Assembly (NCBI RefSeq): GCF_900149695.1
Contig: NZ_LT703003.1
Coordinates: 558,001 to 622,000, forward strand
Source of the DNA: Anderseniella sp. Alg231-50
Lineage (GTDB): Bacteria; Pseudomonadota; Alphaproteobacteria; Rhizobiales; Aestuariivirgaceae
DNA: 64,000 nucleotides
Reading direction: 5' to 3'
Part shown: piece after piece, positions 34,319 to 43,066 of the stretch
Layout: every line of letters begins with the position of its first letter
Numbering within the stretch: the first letter of the stretch is position 1
Translations under genes and position numbers: made by a program
The notes under the pieces: model-generated
Databases searched by the model: none
What the model saw: only the letters and a program-made list of their open reading frames with translations
What the model was told of the DNA's origin: nothing

Positions 34319-35707
34319 CTAGGCGGCAGCAACCTTGGTCAATGCGCGGTCCACCGATGCCACGACCTCATCCAGGTCAGACTTGGTGCAGATCAGCGCC
34401 GGTGAGAAGCACAATGTGTTGTTGAGGCCGCTCAGTGAACGGTTGGTTGCACCGATAATAACCGCATCGGTTGCGAAACAATCACCCACAATGGCTTGCG
34501 TCGTGCTTTCGGGAACCGGCTCGCGTGTATCACGGTCAAGCACCAGTTCCATGCCGCAGAACAGACCCTTGCCGCGCACATCGCCAACCATGGCGTGCTT
34601 GGCTTTCAGGCCCTCGAACTGTTCCAGCAGGTACTCACCCATGGCGGTGGTGTTTTCCAGCAGCTTCTCATCTTCGAGAATGCGCATGTTTTCAAGTGCC
34701 GCCGCCGGGCCTGCCGCACACCCGCCAAACGTGGAGATGTCGCGGAAATAGCTCATCGGATCAGACGGATCCGCCTTGAACTGGTTGAACACGGCTTCCG
34801 TTGTCACGGTGCACGAGATGGCGGCATAACCCGACGCCACACCCTTGGCCATGGTCACCATGTCGGGCTGAATGCCATAGTGCTGATAGCCGAACCACTC
34901 GCCGGTGCGTCCCATGCCGCAGACAACTTCGTCGATGATCAGCAGCACGTCGTACTTCTTGCAGATTTCCTGGACGCGGTCCCAATAGCCCTGTGGCGGT
35001 GTGATGACGCCGCCGCCTGCCGTCACCGGCTCAAGTATCAGGCCGCCGACGGTATCGGCACCTTCACGCAGAATAACCTCTTCAATGGCATTGGCGGCGC
35101 GGATGCCGTAGTCGTCCACCTCGCCCCATTGCGAGCGATATTCGAGACAATGCGGCACTTCAACGAAGCCGGGGGTAAACGGCCCGTACTGGTCGCGGCG
35201 CTCGTTCTGGCCACACGATGACAGCGCGGTAATGGTGGTGCCGTGATAATCACGCTCGCGATACAGGATCTTGTGTTTCTTGCCGCCGTGCTTGTTGTGC
35301 GAAATCTGGCGGACAATCTTGTAGGCCTTCTCATTGGCTTCCGAGCCCGAGTTTGAGTAATAGACGCGGGTCATGCCGGGCATCTTGGAGATCAGCCGCT
35401 CGGCGAATTTGGCGCCCGGAATGCTGCCGGCGGAATTGGCAAAATAGTTCAACTGGACAAGCTGATCGCGAACCGCATCGGCAATGCTTTCGCGGCCATA
35501 GCCCACGTTGACTGTCCACACGCCGCCGGATACCGCGTCGAGGTGCTCACGGCCTGCGGTGTTCCACACCCGCATTCCCTTGCCTTCGATGATGACAAGA
35601 GGGTCTACAGTTTCGAACTTCTTGTGCTGGGTCAGATGGTGCCAGACGTGTTCACGGTCGGCCTTGATGATCCCGCTGAAGTCATTTTCATTCGCCTGAA
35701 GGTTCAT
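34319..35707 (-). CDS. tpa: Class III aminotransferase, probably taurine-pyruvate aminotransferase
   Basis: PLP-dependent omega-aminotransferase, 462 aa. The PLP lysine lies in VTMAKGVASGYAAIS, preceded by LLIIDEVVCGMGRTG. SGGVWTVNVGYGRESIADAVRDQ, YYSNSGSEANEKA and the YRERDYHGTTI region resemble taurine-pyruvate aminotransferases that turn taurine into sulfoacetaldehyde and alanine. No taurine transporter, xsc or ald gene is nearby, so the substrate is inferred from similarity alone; other omega-amino acids are possible. The ATG at 35707 has AGGGAG about 9 bp upstream; the longer ORF start has no such site. Confidence 0.8.
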   Translation of the reverse strand: MNLQANENDFSGIIKADREHVWHHLTQHKKFETVDPLVIIEGKGMRVWNTAGREHLDAVSGGVWTVNVGYGRESIADAVRDQLVQLNYFANSAGSIPGAKFAERLISKMPGMTRVYYSNSGSEANEKAYKIVRQISHNKHGGKKHKILYRERDYHGTTITALSSCGQNERRDQYGPFTPGFVEVPHCLEYRSQWGEVDDYGIRAANAIEEVILREGADTVGGLILEPVTAGGGVITPPQGYWDRVQEICKKYDVLLIIDEVVCGMGRTGEWFGYQHYGIQPDMVTMAKGVASGYAAISCTVTTEAVFNQFKADPSDPMSYFRDISTFGGCAAGPAAALENMRILEDEKLLENTTAMGEYLLEQFEGLKAKHAMVGDVRGKGLFCGMELVLDRDTREPVPESTTQAIVGDCFATDAVIIGATNRSLSGLNNTLCFSPALICTKSDLDEVVASVDRALTKVAAA

Positions 35708-35937
35708 GGCACTACTCCCTAGATTAAGAAGTCTCATTATCCAACTATCCGGGGGGCACTTGGCAAGGGGATTTAGCCAGCCAGAACGGCAAATAATGTG
35801 GAACCACCCTCACGCGGCGCAATATTGTGCCGTTCGGCACCGGTGTCAGCTAATGTCAGCAAGCATCACCATGCCTGTGCAAACAAGCGTTTCAGCTTAT
35901 GGCAAAGGCGCCGGGCAGGTGGCATAGTGCGCCCACC

Positions 35938-38877
35938 ATGAGTACAGCAGCATCCCGCCCGATCCAGCCCGGTGACCATCTCTATCTGATAGATGCCTCC
36001 GGCTATATTTTCCGCGCCTACCACGCATTGCCGCCCCTGACCCGCAAGTCTGACGGTTTGCCGGTCGGGGCCGTACAGGGCTTTTGCAACATGCTGTACA
36101 AACTGCTCCAGCAAATGTCGGCCGACGACAAGCCCACCCACATTGCGGCTATCTTCGACAAATCCTCGAAATCGTTCCGCAATGACATCTATCCCGACTA
36201 CAAGGCCCATCGCCCGCCGGCGCCGGAAGACCTGGTGCCGCAGTTCGGCTTGATCCGGCAGGCGACGGAAGCCTTCAACGTGGCGTGTATCGAGCAGGAA
36301 AACTATGAGGCTGACGACCTGATCGCCACCTATGCCACCCAGGCCGCGGCTGCCGGGGCAACGGTGCGCATCGTGTCGTCCGACAAGGACCTGATGCAAC
36401 TGGTCACCGATCAGGTGATGTTGCTGGATACCATGAAAGACAAGGCCATCGGGCGTGACGAGGTTATCGAGAAATTCGGCGTGCCACCTGAAAAGGTTGT
36501 TGAAGTTCAGGCACTTGCCGGTGACAGCGTCGACAATGTGCCCGGCGTGCCCGGCATTGGAGTCAAGACCGGTGCGCAGCTGATCGAGGAATATGGCGAC
36601 CTGGAAAGCCTGCTGGCGCGGGCCGGCGAAATCAAACAACCAAAACGGCGCGAAAAGCTGATCGAGTTCGCCGACCAGGCACGGGTTTCCAAAGAGCTGG
36701 TGATCCTGAAAACCGATGTGGATGTTGATCACCCGATTGAAGATTTCGGCGTTATCGAACCGGAAGCAAAATCCCTGATCGGGTTCCTGAAGGCGCTGGA
36801 CTTCAATACACTGATCCGCCGAGTGTCAGGCGATTTCGAAGCCAGTGCCGCCGACATTGAACCGATTGAGGTGACGTTTACCGGCTGGCCGCCCGAGGGT
36901 GCGGACGTAGATGAACTCGGTGCACCGGCAACAGGTGATGCAGGCGATGCACCTGCAGGCGACGCATCAGATGCCGCAACCGGCGGCGATGCCGCCGCCG
37001 TCATGGCGGACAGGATGCGCAACCTGCCGCCGCCTGATCATGCCGCCTATGAACGCGTTACCACCCGGGACCGCCTGGAAGCCTGGGTACAGATGATCCA
37101 GAAGGCCGGGCTGGTGGCGGTAGACACCGAAACCACGTCACTCGACAACATGCAGGCAAGCCTGTGCGGCATTTCCTTCAGCGTCGAGCCGGGCAAGGCC
37201 TGCTACATCCCGACAGGCCACCGGGCGTCGGACGGCCTGGATTTCGGCGGTGGCGACCTGGAACAGCTGTCCGAAGCGGAGGTTATCGGCGCGGTCAAGG
37301 AGGTGCTCGAACATCCGGGCATCCTGAAAATCGGCCAGAACCTGAAATATGACCTGACGGTGTTTCAGCGCCTCGGCATCAGTGTGGCGCCGATCGATGA
37401 TACGATGCTGCTGTCCTATGCGCTGGATTCAGGCGTCAACGGGCATGGCATGGATGAGCTGGCCGATGTCCACCTCGGCCTCAAGCCGATCAAGTTCAAG
37501 GACGTTGCCGGCACCGGAAAATCCCAGGTTACGTTCGACCTGGTGCCGCTGGACCAGGCGACAAGCTATGCCGCTGAAGACGCGGACATCACGCTGAGGC
37601 TGTGGAACGTGCTGAAGCCGCGGCTGGCATCGGAACACCGTGCAACCGTCTATGAAACGCTGGAGCGTCCGCTGGTGCCGGTGCTGGCGGCGATGGAACG
37701 CGAAGGCATTCTCGTGGACAGGACCGTACTGGCCCGATTGTCGGCCGAGTTTTCCAAAGACGCCGAAGTACTGGAAAAACAGGTGCACGAACTTGCCGGT
37801 GAAACCTTCAACCTGGGCTCGCCAAAGCAGATCGGTGAAATCCTGTTCGGCAAACTGGGGCTTCAGGGCGGCAAGAAAACCGCTACCGGCGCCTGGAGCA
37901 CCGACAGTCAGGTGATGGAAGATTTGGCAGGCGACGGCGTTGAACTGGCCCGCAAGCTGCTGGATTGGCGCCAGCTGACCAAGTTGCGCTCGACCTATAC
38001 AGACGCCCTGACCGGACACATCAACCCTGAAACCGGGCGGGTGCACACATCCTATTCGCTGGCCTCGACATCTACCGGCAGGCTGTCTTCTACCGATCCG
38101 AACCTGCAGAACATTCCGGTGCGCACCGCAGAAGGCCGGCAGATCAGGACGGCCTTCGTTGCAGCCCCCGGCCACAAGCTGGTGTCTGCCGACTACAGCC
38201 AGATCGAATTGCGCGTTCTGGCCCATATTGCCGGCATCGACCAGTTGAAGAAAGCGTTTGCGGACGGGCTGGACATTCACGCGATGACCGCATCGGAGAT
38301 GTTCGACACGCCGGTCGAAGGCATGGACCCGAGCATCCGCCGCAAGGCCAAGGCCATCAATTTCGGCATCATCTATGGTATTTCAGCGTTCGGACTGGCC
38401 AACCAGCTTGCCATCCCGCGCGAAGAGGCTGGCCGCTATATCAAGACCTATTTCGAACGTTTCCCCGGCATCAAGGACTATATGGAGCACACCAAGGCAT
38501 TTTGCCGGACCAATGGCTATGTGGAGACGGTGTTCGGCAGGCGCATGCATTTTCCGCGCATAAAATCACCCAACCCGTCGGAACGGGCCTTCCAGGAACG
38601 CGCCTCCATCAACGCGCCGATCCAGGGCTCTGCCGCCGACATCATCCGGCGCGCCATGATCCGCATGCCGCAGGCCCTGACAGATGCAGGCCTGAACGCA
38701 CGCATGTTGCTGCAGGTGCATGATGAGCTGATCTTCGAAGTGCCGGATGCGGAAGCCGACGCAACCATCAAGGTTGCATCGGAAGTGATGGTTGCAGCGC
38801 CCCTGCCGACAGTATCGTTCTCGGTGCCGATCCAGGTGGATGCGCGCGCGGCAGACAACTGGGACGAGGCGCACTAA
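35938..38877 (+). CDS. polA: DNA polymerase I
   Basis: Repair and Okazaki-fragment polymerase of 979 aa with all three domains. The N-terminal 5'-3' exonuclease (about 10-300) has YLIDASGYIFRAYHALPPL and EADDLIATYA. A 3'-5' exonuclease follows, in which VAVDTETTSLDN keeps the catalytic Asp/Glu, so proofreading is likely. The polymerase domain has SADYSQIELRVLAHI, RRKAKAINFGIIYG and LLQVHDELIFE. A linker of about 40 residues rich in Gly, Asp and Ala (GDAGDAPAGDAS region) sits between the exonuclease domains. The ATG at 35938 is used because the upstream in-frame codons do not match the family. Confidence 0.95.
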   Translation: MSTAASRPIQPGDHLYLIDASGYIFRAYHALPPLTRKSDGLPVGAVQGFCNMLYKLLQQMSADDKPTHIAAIFDKSSKSFRNDIYPDYKAHRPPAPEDLVPQFGLIRQATEAFNVACIEQENYEADDLIATYATQAAAAGATVRIVSSDKDLMQLVTDQVMLLDTMKDKAIGRDEVIEKFGVPPEKVVEVQALAGDSVDNVPGVPGIGVKTGAQLIEEYGDLESLLARAGEIKQPKRREKLIEFADQARVSKELVILKTDVDVDHPIEDFGVIEPEAKSLIGFLKALDFNTLIRRVSGDFEASAADIEPIEVTFTGWPPEGADVDELGAPATGDAGDAPAGDASDAATGGDAAAVMADRMRNLPPPDHAAYERVTTRDRLEAWVQMIQKAGLVAVDTETTSLDNMQASLCGISFSVEPGKACYIPTGHRASDGLDFGGGDLEQLSEAEVIGAVKEVLEHPGILKIGQNLKYDLTVFQRLGISVAPIDDTMLLSYALDSGVNGHGMDELADVHLGLKPIKFKDVAGTGKSQVTFDLVPLDQATSYAAEDADITLRLWNVLKPRLASEHRATVYETLERPLVPVLAAMEREGILVDRTVLARLSAEFSKDAEVLEKQVHELAGETFNLGSPKQIGEILFGKLGLQGGKKTATGAWSTDSQVMEDLAGDGVELARKLLDWRQLTKLRSTYTDALTGHINPETGRVHTSYSLASTSTGRLSSTDPNLQNIPVRTAEGRQIRTAFVAAPGHKLVSADYSQIELRVLAHIAGIDQLKKAFADGLDIHAMTASEMFDTPVEGMDPSIRRKAKAINFGIIYGISAFGLANQLAIPREEAGRYIKTYFERFPGIKDYMEHTKAFCRTNGYVETVFGRRMHFPRIKSPNPSERAFQERASINAPIQGSAADIIRRAMIRMPQALTDAGLNARMLLQVHDELIFEVPDAEADATIKVASEVMVAAPLPTVSFSVPIQVDARAADNWDEAH

Positions 38878-39007
38878 ATCGCTCTGGCGCTGATATTCGA
38901 AGACGGTCCAAAGGGTCAGGTACACAGCCTCACCATGTTGTGCCGCAGCACCGCCATAGCGAACATGGGCGCTGCGCAGCGGTTTTCGCCGTCACACGCC
39001 GGCAATT

Positions 39008-39826
39008 TCATTCCTTGCCAATTTTATACTCGAGGTTGAACGAAAAGACCGCATCCGACGAGTTGTCATTGAGACCAAACAAGACCGCCGCTCTTGGTTC
39101 AATAACATGCCCGTTCGGCAGTTCTGTCTCAAAATAAAGCGCAGGACCTGCATAGTGTTCCTGGTCCCCGGCATCGCCAAATGCACCCTCAAACTCACCA
39201 AAGTTTTCCACGCCAATGCCGACACTTTCATTCAGCGGAAGAACAATCTGCGACGCATAGGCAAGTCCCGGATCGCCCTCCTCAAACGGCACTTCAACCA
39301 ACAGGTTTCCAACCCATTTTAAGGATCCGACTTCGGCTTCGAAAACGGGACCAAACGCAATTCCACCGGCATCGATACCGCCTTCTCTTGGAACTTCCAA
39401 AGCCGTGTAAAAGCCAAGCGTGAACTCGGAATGATTGCCGTCAGACTCTTTTCCACCGTGACCATGTCCACCACCAAAAAACGGCAGGAGTACAAGGTTT
39501 TCAAATTCAAACGCCTCGACTTCCGCATTTTCCGACTCCGGATTTGCAAGTTCCACAGCAGCAGTGAACTTCCAGATGTCCGTCAGCCCGTAGCCGATTG
39601 CGAATTCATGGACCGAACGTTCGTCTCCATCGTCAACCCCGCCAAGCCCCACACCGTTCAATATTTCAATTTCGATCTCGCCCTGTTCCACATCCGGGTG
39701 GACGACCTCAAATATTGCAGCTTGCGCGCGCGCTTCTGTGGAAACGGCCACTTGCATACCCGACACCAATGCGATTGTTGCAAAAGCGGTTTGCAGAAAT
39801 TTCGCCGCAGACAGTTTTTCAATCAT
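39008..39826 (-). CDS. Exported barrel-like protein of the zinc island
   Basis: A 272-aa protein with a signal sequence (about 1-34, ending ARA). The mature chain alternates short beta segments, is strongly acidic, and ends in EYKIGKE without the usual terminal Phe. It looks like an outer-membrane beta-barrel or periplasmic beta protein. A His/Gly-rich loop (GGGHGHGGKE, about 113-122) could bind zinc. I do not recognise a named family. It starts 32 bp after DUF1826 on the same strand, in an operon with a COG0523 GTPase behind a Zur-like box, so a role in zinc acquisition under limitation is inferred. Confidence 0.72.
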   Translation of the reverse strand: MIEKLSAAKFLQTAFATIALVSGMQVAVSTEARAQAAIFEVVHPDVEQGEIEIEILNGVGLGGVDDGDERSVHEFAIGYGLTDIWKFTAAVELANPESENAEVEAFEFENLVLLPFFGGGHGHGGKESDGNHSEFTLGFYTALEVPREGGIDAGGIAFGPVFEAEVGSLKWVGNLLVEVPFEEGDPGLAYASQIVLPLNESVGIGVENFGEFEGAFGDAGDQEHYAGPALYFETELPNGHVIEPRAAVLFGLNDNSSDAVFSFNLEYKIGKE

Positions 39827-39858
39827 TTTCTTTCCCCTGTTTGGTGACGTTGTTTTGA

Positions 39859-40512
39859 TCAGTTTTGGTGTGCAGGTGATGTGCTCGCCAGTTCATCGCC
39901 CACCGGGTCCAGAACCAGCACCAGCCTGGTCTCCCCCGTACCCTCGATTGGCGGGGAACGGTGCAACAGTCCGGAAGGCGGCGGGTCTGGCCACTTTGTG
40001 CCGCGCAGGATGATCGGTGCTCCGGTTGGCACAGTGAATACCCGCGCCGGCTCCGCCCCATCGGTCGAAATGCCATACTGGGTACCGAGGCCGCGATAGG
40101 TGCAAACCAGCCGTGCGGTTACGGCGTCTATATGAAACTTGCGGCAGGCATTGTCGTTTACGACATCCAGCCTCAGGCGCAGGTAAGAGGTGTTCATCAA
40201 CGTGGCAAACACGTCTGCCAGTGCCGCAATGTCGTCGACGAGCACGTTGGGCTGTTCACCGTCCGGCATGCCGGCGCCGAGACAGATCAAAGCGACTACG
40301 TCGCGCACGGAGTGCGGCTGCAGGACAACACGCGCACGCGGCAGGCAGGCCGGATCCAGGCTATCAATCCAGGCCTGAAAACAGCGCGCCGGCTGGCGCT
40401 TCCAGATCACGGCAGCAGCACCGCGCGTGTGGATGAGGTTCATGGCTTGCGGACTGTCGGCCAGACCGACACCAACGCCTGCATTGCGAACAAATTGCCG
40501 GTGGTAGTTCAT
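39859..40512 (-). CDS. DUF1826 family protein
   Basis: A 217-aa protein of the DUF1826 family, which is repeatedly found next to COG0523 GTPases in Zur regulons. Likely metal or active-site residues include [19 protein letters not shown] and LLHRSPP. No signal peptide is present. Function is unestablished; the pattern of His and Asp has been compared with Fe(II)-dependent oxygenases, but that is weak. The ATG at 40512 overlaps the stop of the GTPase gene (ATGA); the upstream in-frame ATG six codons earlier is less likely. Confidence 0.8.
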   Translation of the reverse strand: MNYHRQFVRNAGVGVGLADSPQAMNLIHTRGAAAVIWKRQPARCFQAWIDSLDPACLPRARVVLQPHSVRDVVALICLGAGMPDGEQPNVLVDDIAALADVFATLMNTSYLRLRLDVVNDNACRKFHIDAVTARLVCTYRGLGTQYGISTDGAEPARVFTVPTGAPIILRGTKWPDPPPSGLLHRSPPIEGTGETRLVLVLDPVGDELASTSPAHQN

Positions 40513-41717
40513 GACGCACCTGCTTCCCACGCCGGAAACGGATCAGGCATGTCGCGCCATATGGCAGGCAGGAACGCCGGCGCCTTCACCAGGCAAGCAT
40601 CGAGGTTCCCGCGTATGGCAGCCTCGTCCATCGGGTCACAGCCGATGAAGACGAGTTCCTGACGCCGATCTCCCCAAACAGGGTCGAAATACGGTTCCAT
40701 CGAACGCTTCCAGGCCGGGTCGTCTGGCCAGTACTCCCTGGGCGCAGCCGACCACCACAGACCCCGCTTCTCGGTGCGAACGAGTGCACCAGCCATGGAG
40801 AGTTCGCCGACAAACTGCGGACGCGTGGCGAGCCAGAAGAACCCCTTGGCACGTACGACACCCTGCCATGGGCGGTTGACGAATGCCTTCAGTTTCACGG
40901 GATCAAACGGCTGGCGCGCCCGGTAGACGAAGGAGCGAACGCCATACTCTTCGGTCTCCGGCACATGATCGGCAAAGCCGTTCAGTTCCTTGTACCAGAG
41001 CGGATGCTCATGCGCCTTTTCGAAATCGAAGCGGCCGGTACCAAGCACCTCGCCAAGCGGTATACGGGCGAAGTCTGCCTCGATCACGGTCGCATCAGGG
41101 TTGAGCGAGCGGATGATCTTACACGCGGCATCCAGATCTTGCGGAGAAGCTGCCGAAACCTTGTTGAGAATGATCGTGTCGGCAAACTCGATCTGATCGA
41201 CCAGGAGGTCGACCAGCGTACGGGCATCGTCTTCTCCCATCGTTTCGCCACGGTCGCGCAGGAAATCGCTGGACCCGTAGTCTTTCAGCAGGCTTGCTGC
41301 GTCGACCACAGTGACCATGGAGTCCAGTTGCGCGACATCCGACAGGCTATCACCGTCCTCATCGCGAAATTCAAAGGTGGACGCCACGGGAAGCGGCTCC
41401 GAGATGCCGGTCGACTCGATCAGCAGGTGATCGAAACGCCCCTGTCCAGCAAGCGCCCTCACTTCTTTGAGCAGATCATCGCGCAACGTGCAGCAGATGC
41501 ATCCATTGGTCATTTCGACGAGTTGCTCATCGGTGCGTGAGAGGTCGGCTCCACCATCGCGAACCAGGCTCGCGTCGATGTTAACCTCGCTCATGTCATT
41601 GACGATCACGGCAACGCGCATGTCCTCGCGGTTGTTCAGGATGTGGTTGAGAAGCGTTGTCTTGCCTGCGCCGAGGAAACCGGACAGGACCGTGACGGGG
41701 AGTAGATTTGTTTTCAT
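40509..41717 (-). CDS. zigA: COG0523 (CobW/ZigA-like) GTP-binding metallochaperone
   Basis: P-loop GTPase, 402 aa, proposed to deliver zinc to client proteins when zinc is scarce. Walker [12 protein letters not shown] and the metal-binding CxCC (NGCICC, about 72-77) are present. The GTPase guanine motif region (ILNKVS) and a C-terminal CobW_C domain (about 250-390) complete the family pattern. The ATG is 2 bp downstream of a 13-bp Zur-like palindrome. It leads a three-gene operon with DUF1826 and an exported protein. The symbol is by analogy with ZigA. Confidence 0.88.
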   Translation of the reverse strand: MKTNLLPVTVLSGFLGAGKTTLLNHILNNREDMRVAVIVNDMSEVNIDASLVRDGGADLSRTDEQLVEMTNGCICCTLRDDLLKEVRALAGQGRFDHLLIESTGISEPLPVASTFEFRDEDGDSLSDVAQLDSMVTVVDAASLLKDYGSSDFLRDRGETMGEDDARTLVDLLVDQIEFADTIILNKVSAASPQDLDAACKIIRSLNPDATVIEADFARIPLGEVLGTGRFDFEKAHEHPLWYKELNGFADHVPETEEYGVRSFVYRARQPFDPVKLKAFVNRPWQGVVRAKGFFWLATRPQFVGELSMAGALVRTEKRGLWWSAAPREYWPDDPAWKRSMEPYFDPVWGDRRQELVFIGCDPMDEAAIRGNLDACLVKAPAFLPAIWRDMPDPFPAWEAGAS

Positions 41718-41719
41718 AT

Positions 41720-41732
41720 GTTATTACATTAC
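41720..41732. promoter_or_regulatory. Putative Zur box upstream of the COG0523 GTPase
   Basis: GTTATTACATTAC, a 13-bp imperfect palindrome (GTNAT-N3-ATNAC). It matches the two boxes between znuA and znuC in all positions outside the central three bases, apart from one arm base in the second of them. It abuts the start codon of the GTPase gene. Confidence 0.65.
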
Positions 41733-41745
41733 ATCAATTTGTGTG

Positions 41746-41768
41746 AAAAAGAGGCGACGCTAGTCGCC
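41746..41768 (-). terminator. Intrinsic terminator downstream of znuA
   Basis: On the minus strand, GGCGAC-tagc-GTCGCC is followed by TCTTTTTC, about 25 bp past the znuA stop and upstream of the Zur box of the next operon. Confidence 0.7.
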
Positions 41769-41792
41769 CGCTATGTTTGCGCTCCGACTTCG

Positions 41793-42932
41793 TCAGCTGG
41801 CTTCAGACAGGCAGGTCTTGATTGACGTCGACATGTTGCGGATCAACTGGAAGTAAAGTTGCGGCCCGGTATCGAGTGTTGCGCCGAGCGGATCAATAAC
41901 ACCTGATTTTGCCTGCGTTCTTTCGGTGACAGTGGCTACCAGCTTGGGTTCAAATTGCGGCTCGGCAAACACGCATGTTGCGCCCAAGTCCTTGACCTTT
42001 GCACGGATCTCGGTGATGCGCTCAGCACCGGGCATGACTTCAGGTGAAACAGTGATTGAGCCGGCCGCGGTCACATCAAAGCGCTTTTCGAAGTACTGAT
42101 AGGCATCGTGAAACACGATGAACCTCTGGTCGTGAACCGGCTTCAGATCAGCCGAAACCTCGGTGACCAGTGCATCAAGTTCGGCCATCACCGTTTCTGC
42201 ATTGGCTTTGTATTTGCCGGCATTGTCGGGGTCAGCCTCCGCAAGAACCTCCTCAATCTCGTGTACGAGCGCCTTGGCGTTTATGGGATCCAGCCAGACA
42301 TGAGGATTGAATTTCCCATGGCCATGGTCATCATGGTCAGCTTCGGCCTTTTTCCCATGGTCATGGTCATCATGGTCAGCTTCGGCCTTTTTCCCATGGT
42401 CATGGTCGTCATGGTCAGCTTCGGCCTTTTTCCCATGGTCATGGTCATCATGGTCAGCTTCGGCCTTTTTCCCATGGTCATGGTCGTCATGGTCAGCTTC
42501 GGCCTTTTTCCCATGGTCATGGTCGTCATGATCGTCGTGACCAACCTCTTCTCCATGGGCATGGTCATCAAAGGCGCCGCCCTTGCGGAACTCGAGCTTG
42601 ACGAGGCCGTGGGCATCAATCAGTTCGACGGTCTTGGCATTCGCTGCAATCGTTTCCAGCGGTTTTTCCAGGAAGGCTTCCAGTTCGTGGCCAACCCAGA
42701 ACACGACTTTGGCAGACTCCAGCATCTGCGCCTGTGATGGCTTCAAAGCATAGTTATGCGGCGATCCGGCACCTTCAACGATCAGCCCTGGTTCCCCGAC
42801 ACCCTGCATTACTGCAGCAACGAGAGAATGAACCGGCTTGATGGACGCCACCACATTCACGTCGGCAATGGCAGAAACGGCGGAGGAAGCCAGCAGCGTG
42901 GAAGCGAGAAAAAAAGTCTTGATGCGGCGCAT
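41793..42932 (-). CDS. znuA: Zinc ABC transporter periplasmic binding protein ZnuA
   Basis: Periplasmic zinc-binding lipocalin-like cluster A-I receptor that feeds ZnuBC. A signal peptide (about 1-23, ending AIA) is followed by VVASIKPVHSLVAAV and SPHNYALKPSQ, which holds the first zinc His. The central flexible loop is greatly expanded with His/Asp repeats: five tandem 13-residue units containing DHDDHDHGKKAEA, flanked by further HDDH motifs. NPHVWLDP and IVFHDAYQYFEKRF carry further ligands. At 379 aa it is longer than typical ZnuA (about 310) because of this loop. It is divergent from znuCB-zur, with two Zur-like boxes between. Confidence 0.95.
   Translation of the reverse strand: MRRIKTFFLASTLLASSAVSAIADVNVVASIKPVHSLVAAVMQGVGEPGLIVEGAGSPHNYALKPSQAQMLESAKVVFWVGHELEAFLEKPLETIAANAKTVELIDAHGLVKLEFRKGGAFDDHAHGEEVGHDDHDDHDHGKKAEADHDDHDHGKKAEADHDDHDHGKKAEADHDDHDHGKKAEADHDDHDHGKKAEADHDDHGHGKFNPHVWLDPINAKALVHEIEEVLAEADPDNAGKYKANAETVMAELDALVTEVSADLKPVHDQRFIVFHDAYQYFEKRFDVTAAGSITVSPEVMPGAERITEIRAKVKDLGATCVFAEPQFEPKLVATVTERTQAKSGVIDPLGATLDTGPQLYFQLIRNMSTSIKTCLSEAS
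42312..42506. repeat. Tandem 39-bp repeat (5 units) inside znuA
   Basis: Five near-identical 39-bp units followed by a partial sixth (to about 42533). Each encodes 13 residues of the ZnuA His-rich loop. Units differ mainly in a CATCAT/CGTCAT position. The repeat makes all reading frames look open, so ORFs on the opposite strand here are artefacts. Copy number is likely to vary between strains. Confidence 0.95.
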
Positions 42933-42970
42933 GACGGTCTTTCCTGGTCAACATGACAAACGGGTGTGAC

Positions 42971-43004
42971 GTTATCTCATTACAAGATTGCGTAACTGTA
43001 TAAC
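42971..43004. promoter_or_regulatory. Paired Zur boxes in the znuA-znuC divergent promoter region
   Basis: Two 13-bp elements, GTTATCTCATTAC (42971-42983) and GTAACTGTATAAC (42992-43004), with centres 21 bp apart, so they lie on the same face of the helix. They follow the GTNAT-N3-ATNAC pattern also found at 41720 (one deviation in the second). Both divergent operons would be repressed by zinc-loaded Zur. Confidence 0.72.
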
Positions 43005-43066
43005 GTGTGCGATAAGATGTGGCAATACCCTTCGCCACAAAAAACAAGACACCCTGCAGGGCGGCC

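Noticed and set aside
37429-38280. 283-codon minus-strand ORF opposite polA
   Set aside because: Fully antisense to conserved polymerase domain sequence and lacks any recognisable motif.
42300-42540. Possible CRISPR array because of regular repeats
   Set aside because: Units are directly tandem with no unique spacers and encode an in-frame His-rich loop of ZnuA. No cas genes are present and no other array was seen.
42108-42737. Long plus-strand ORF with repeated Met/Val-rich motif opposite znuA
   Set aside because: It is a shadow produced by the 39-bp tandem repeat in znuA; it has no ribosome site and no family resemblance.
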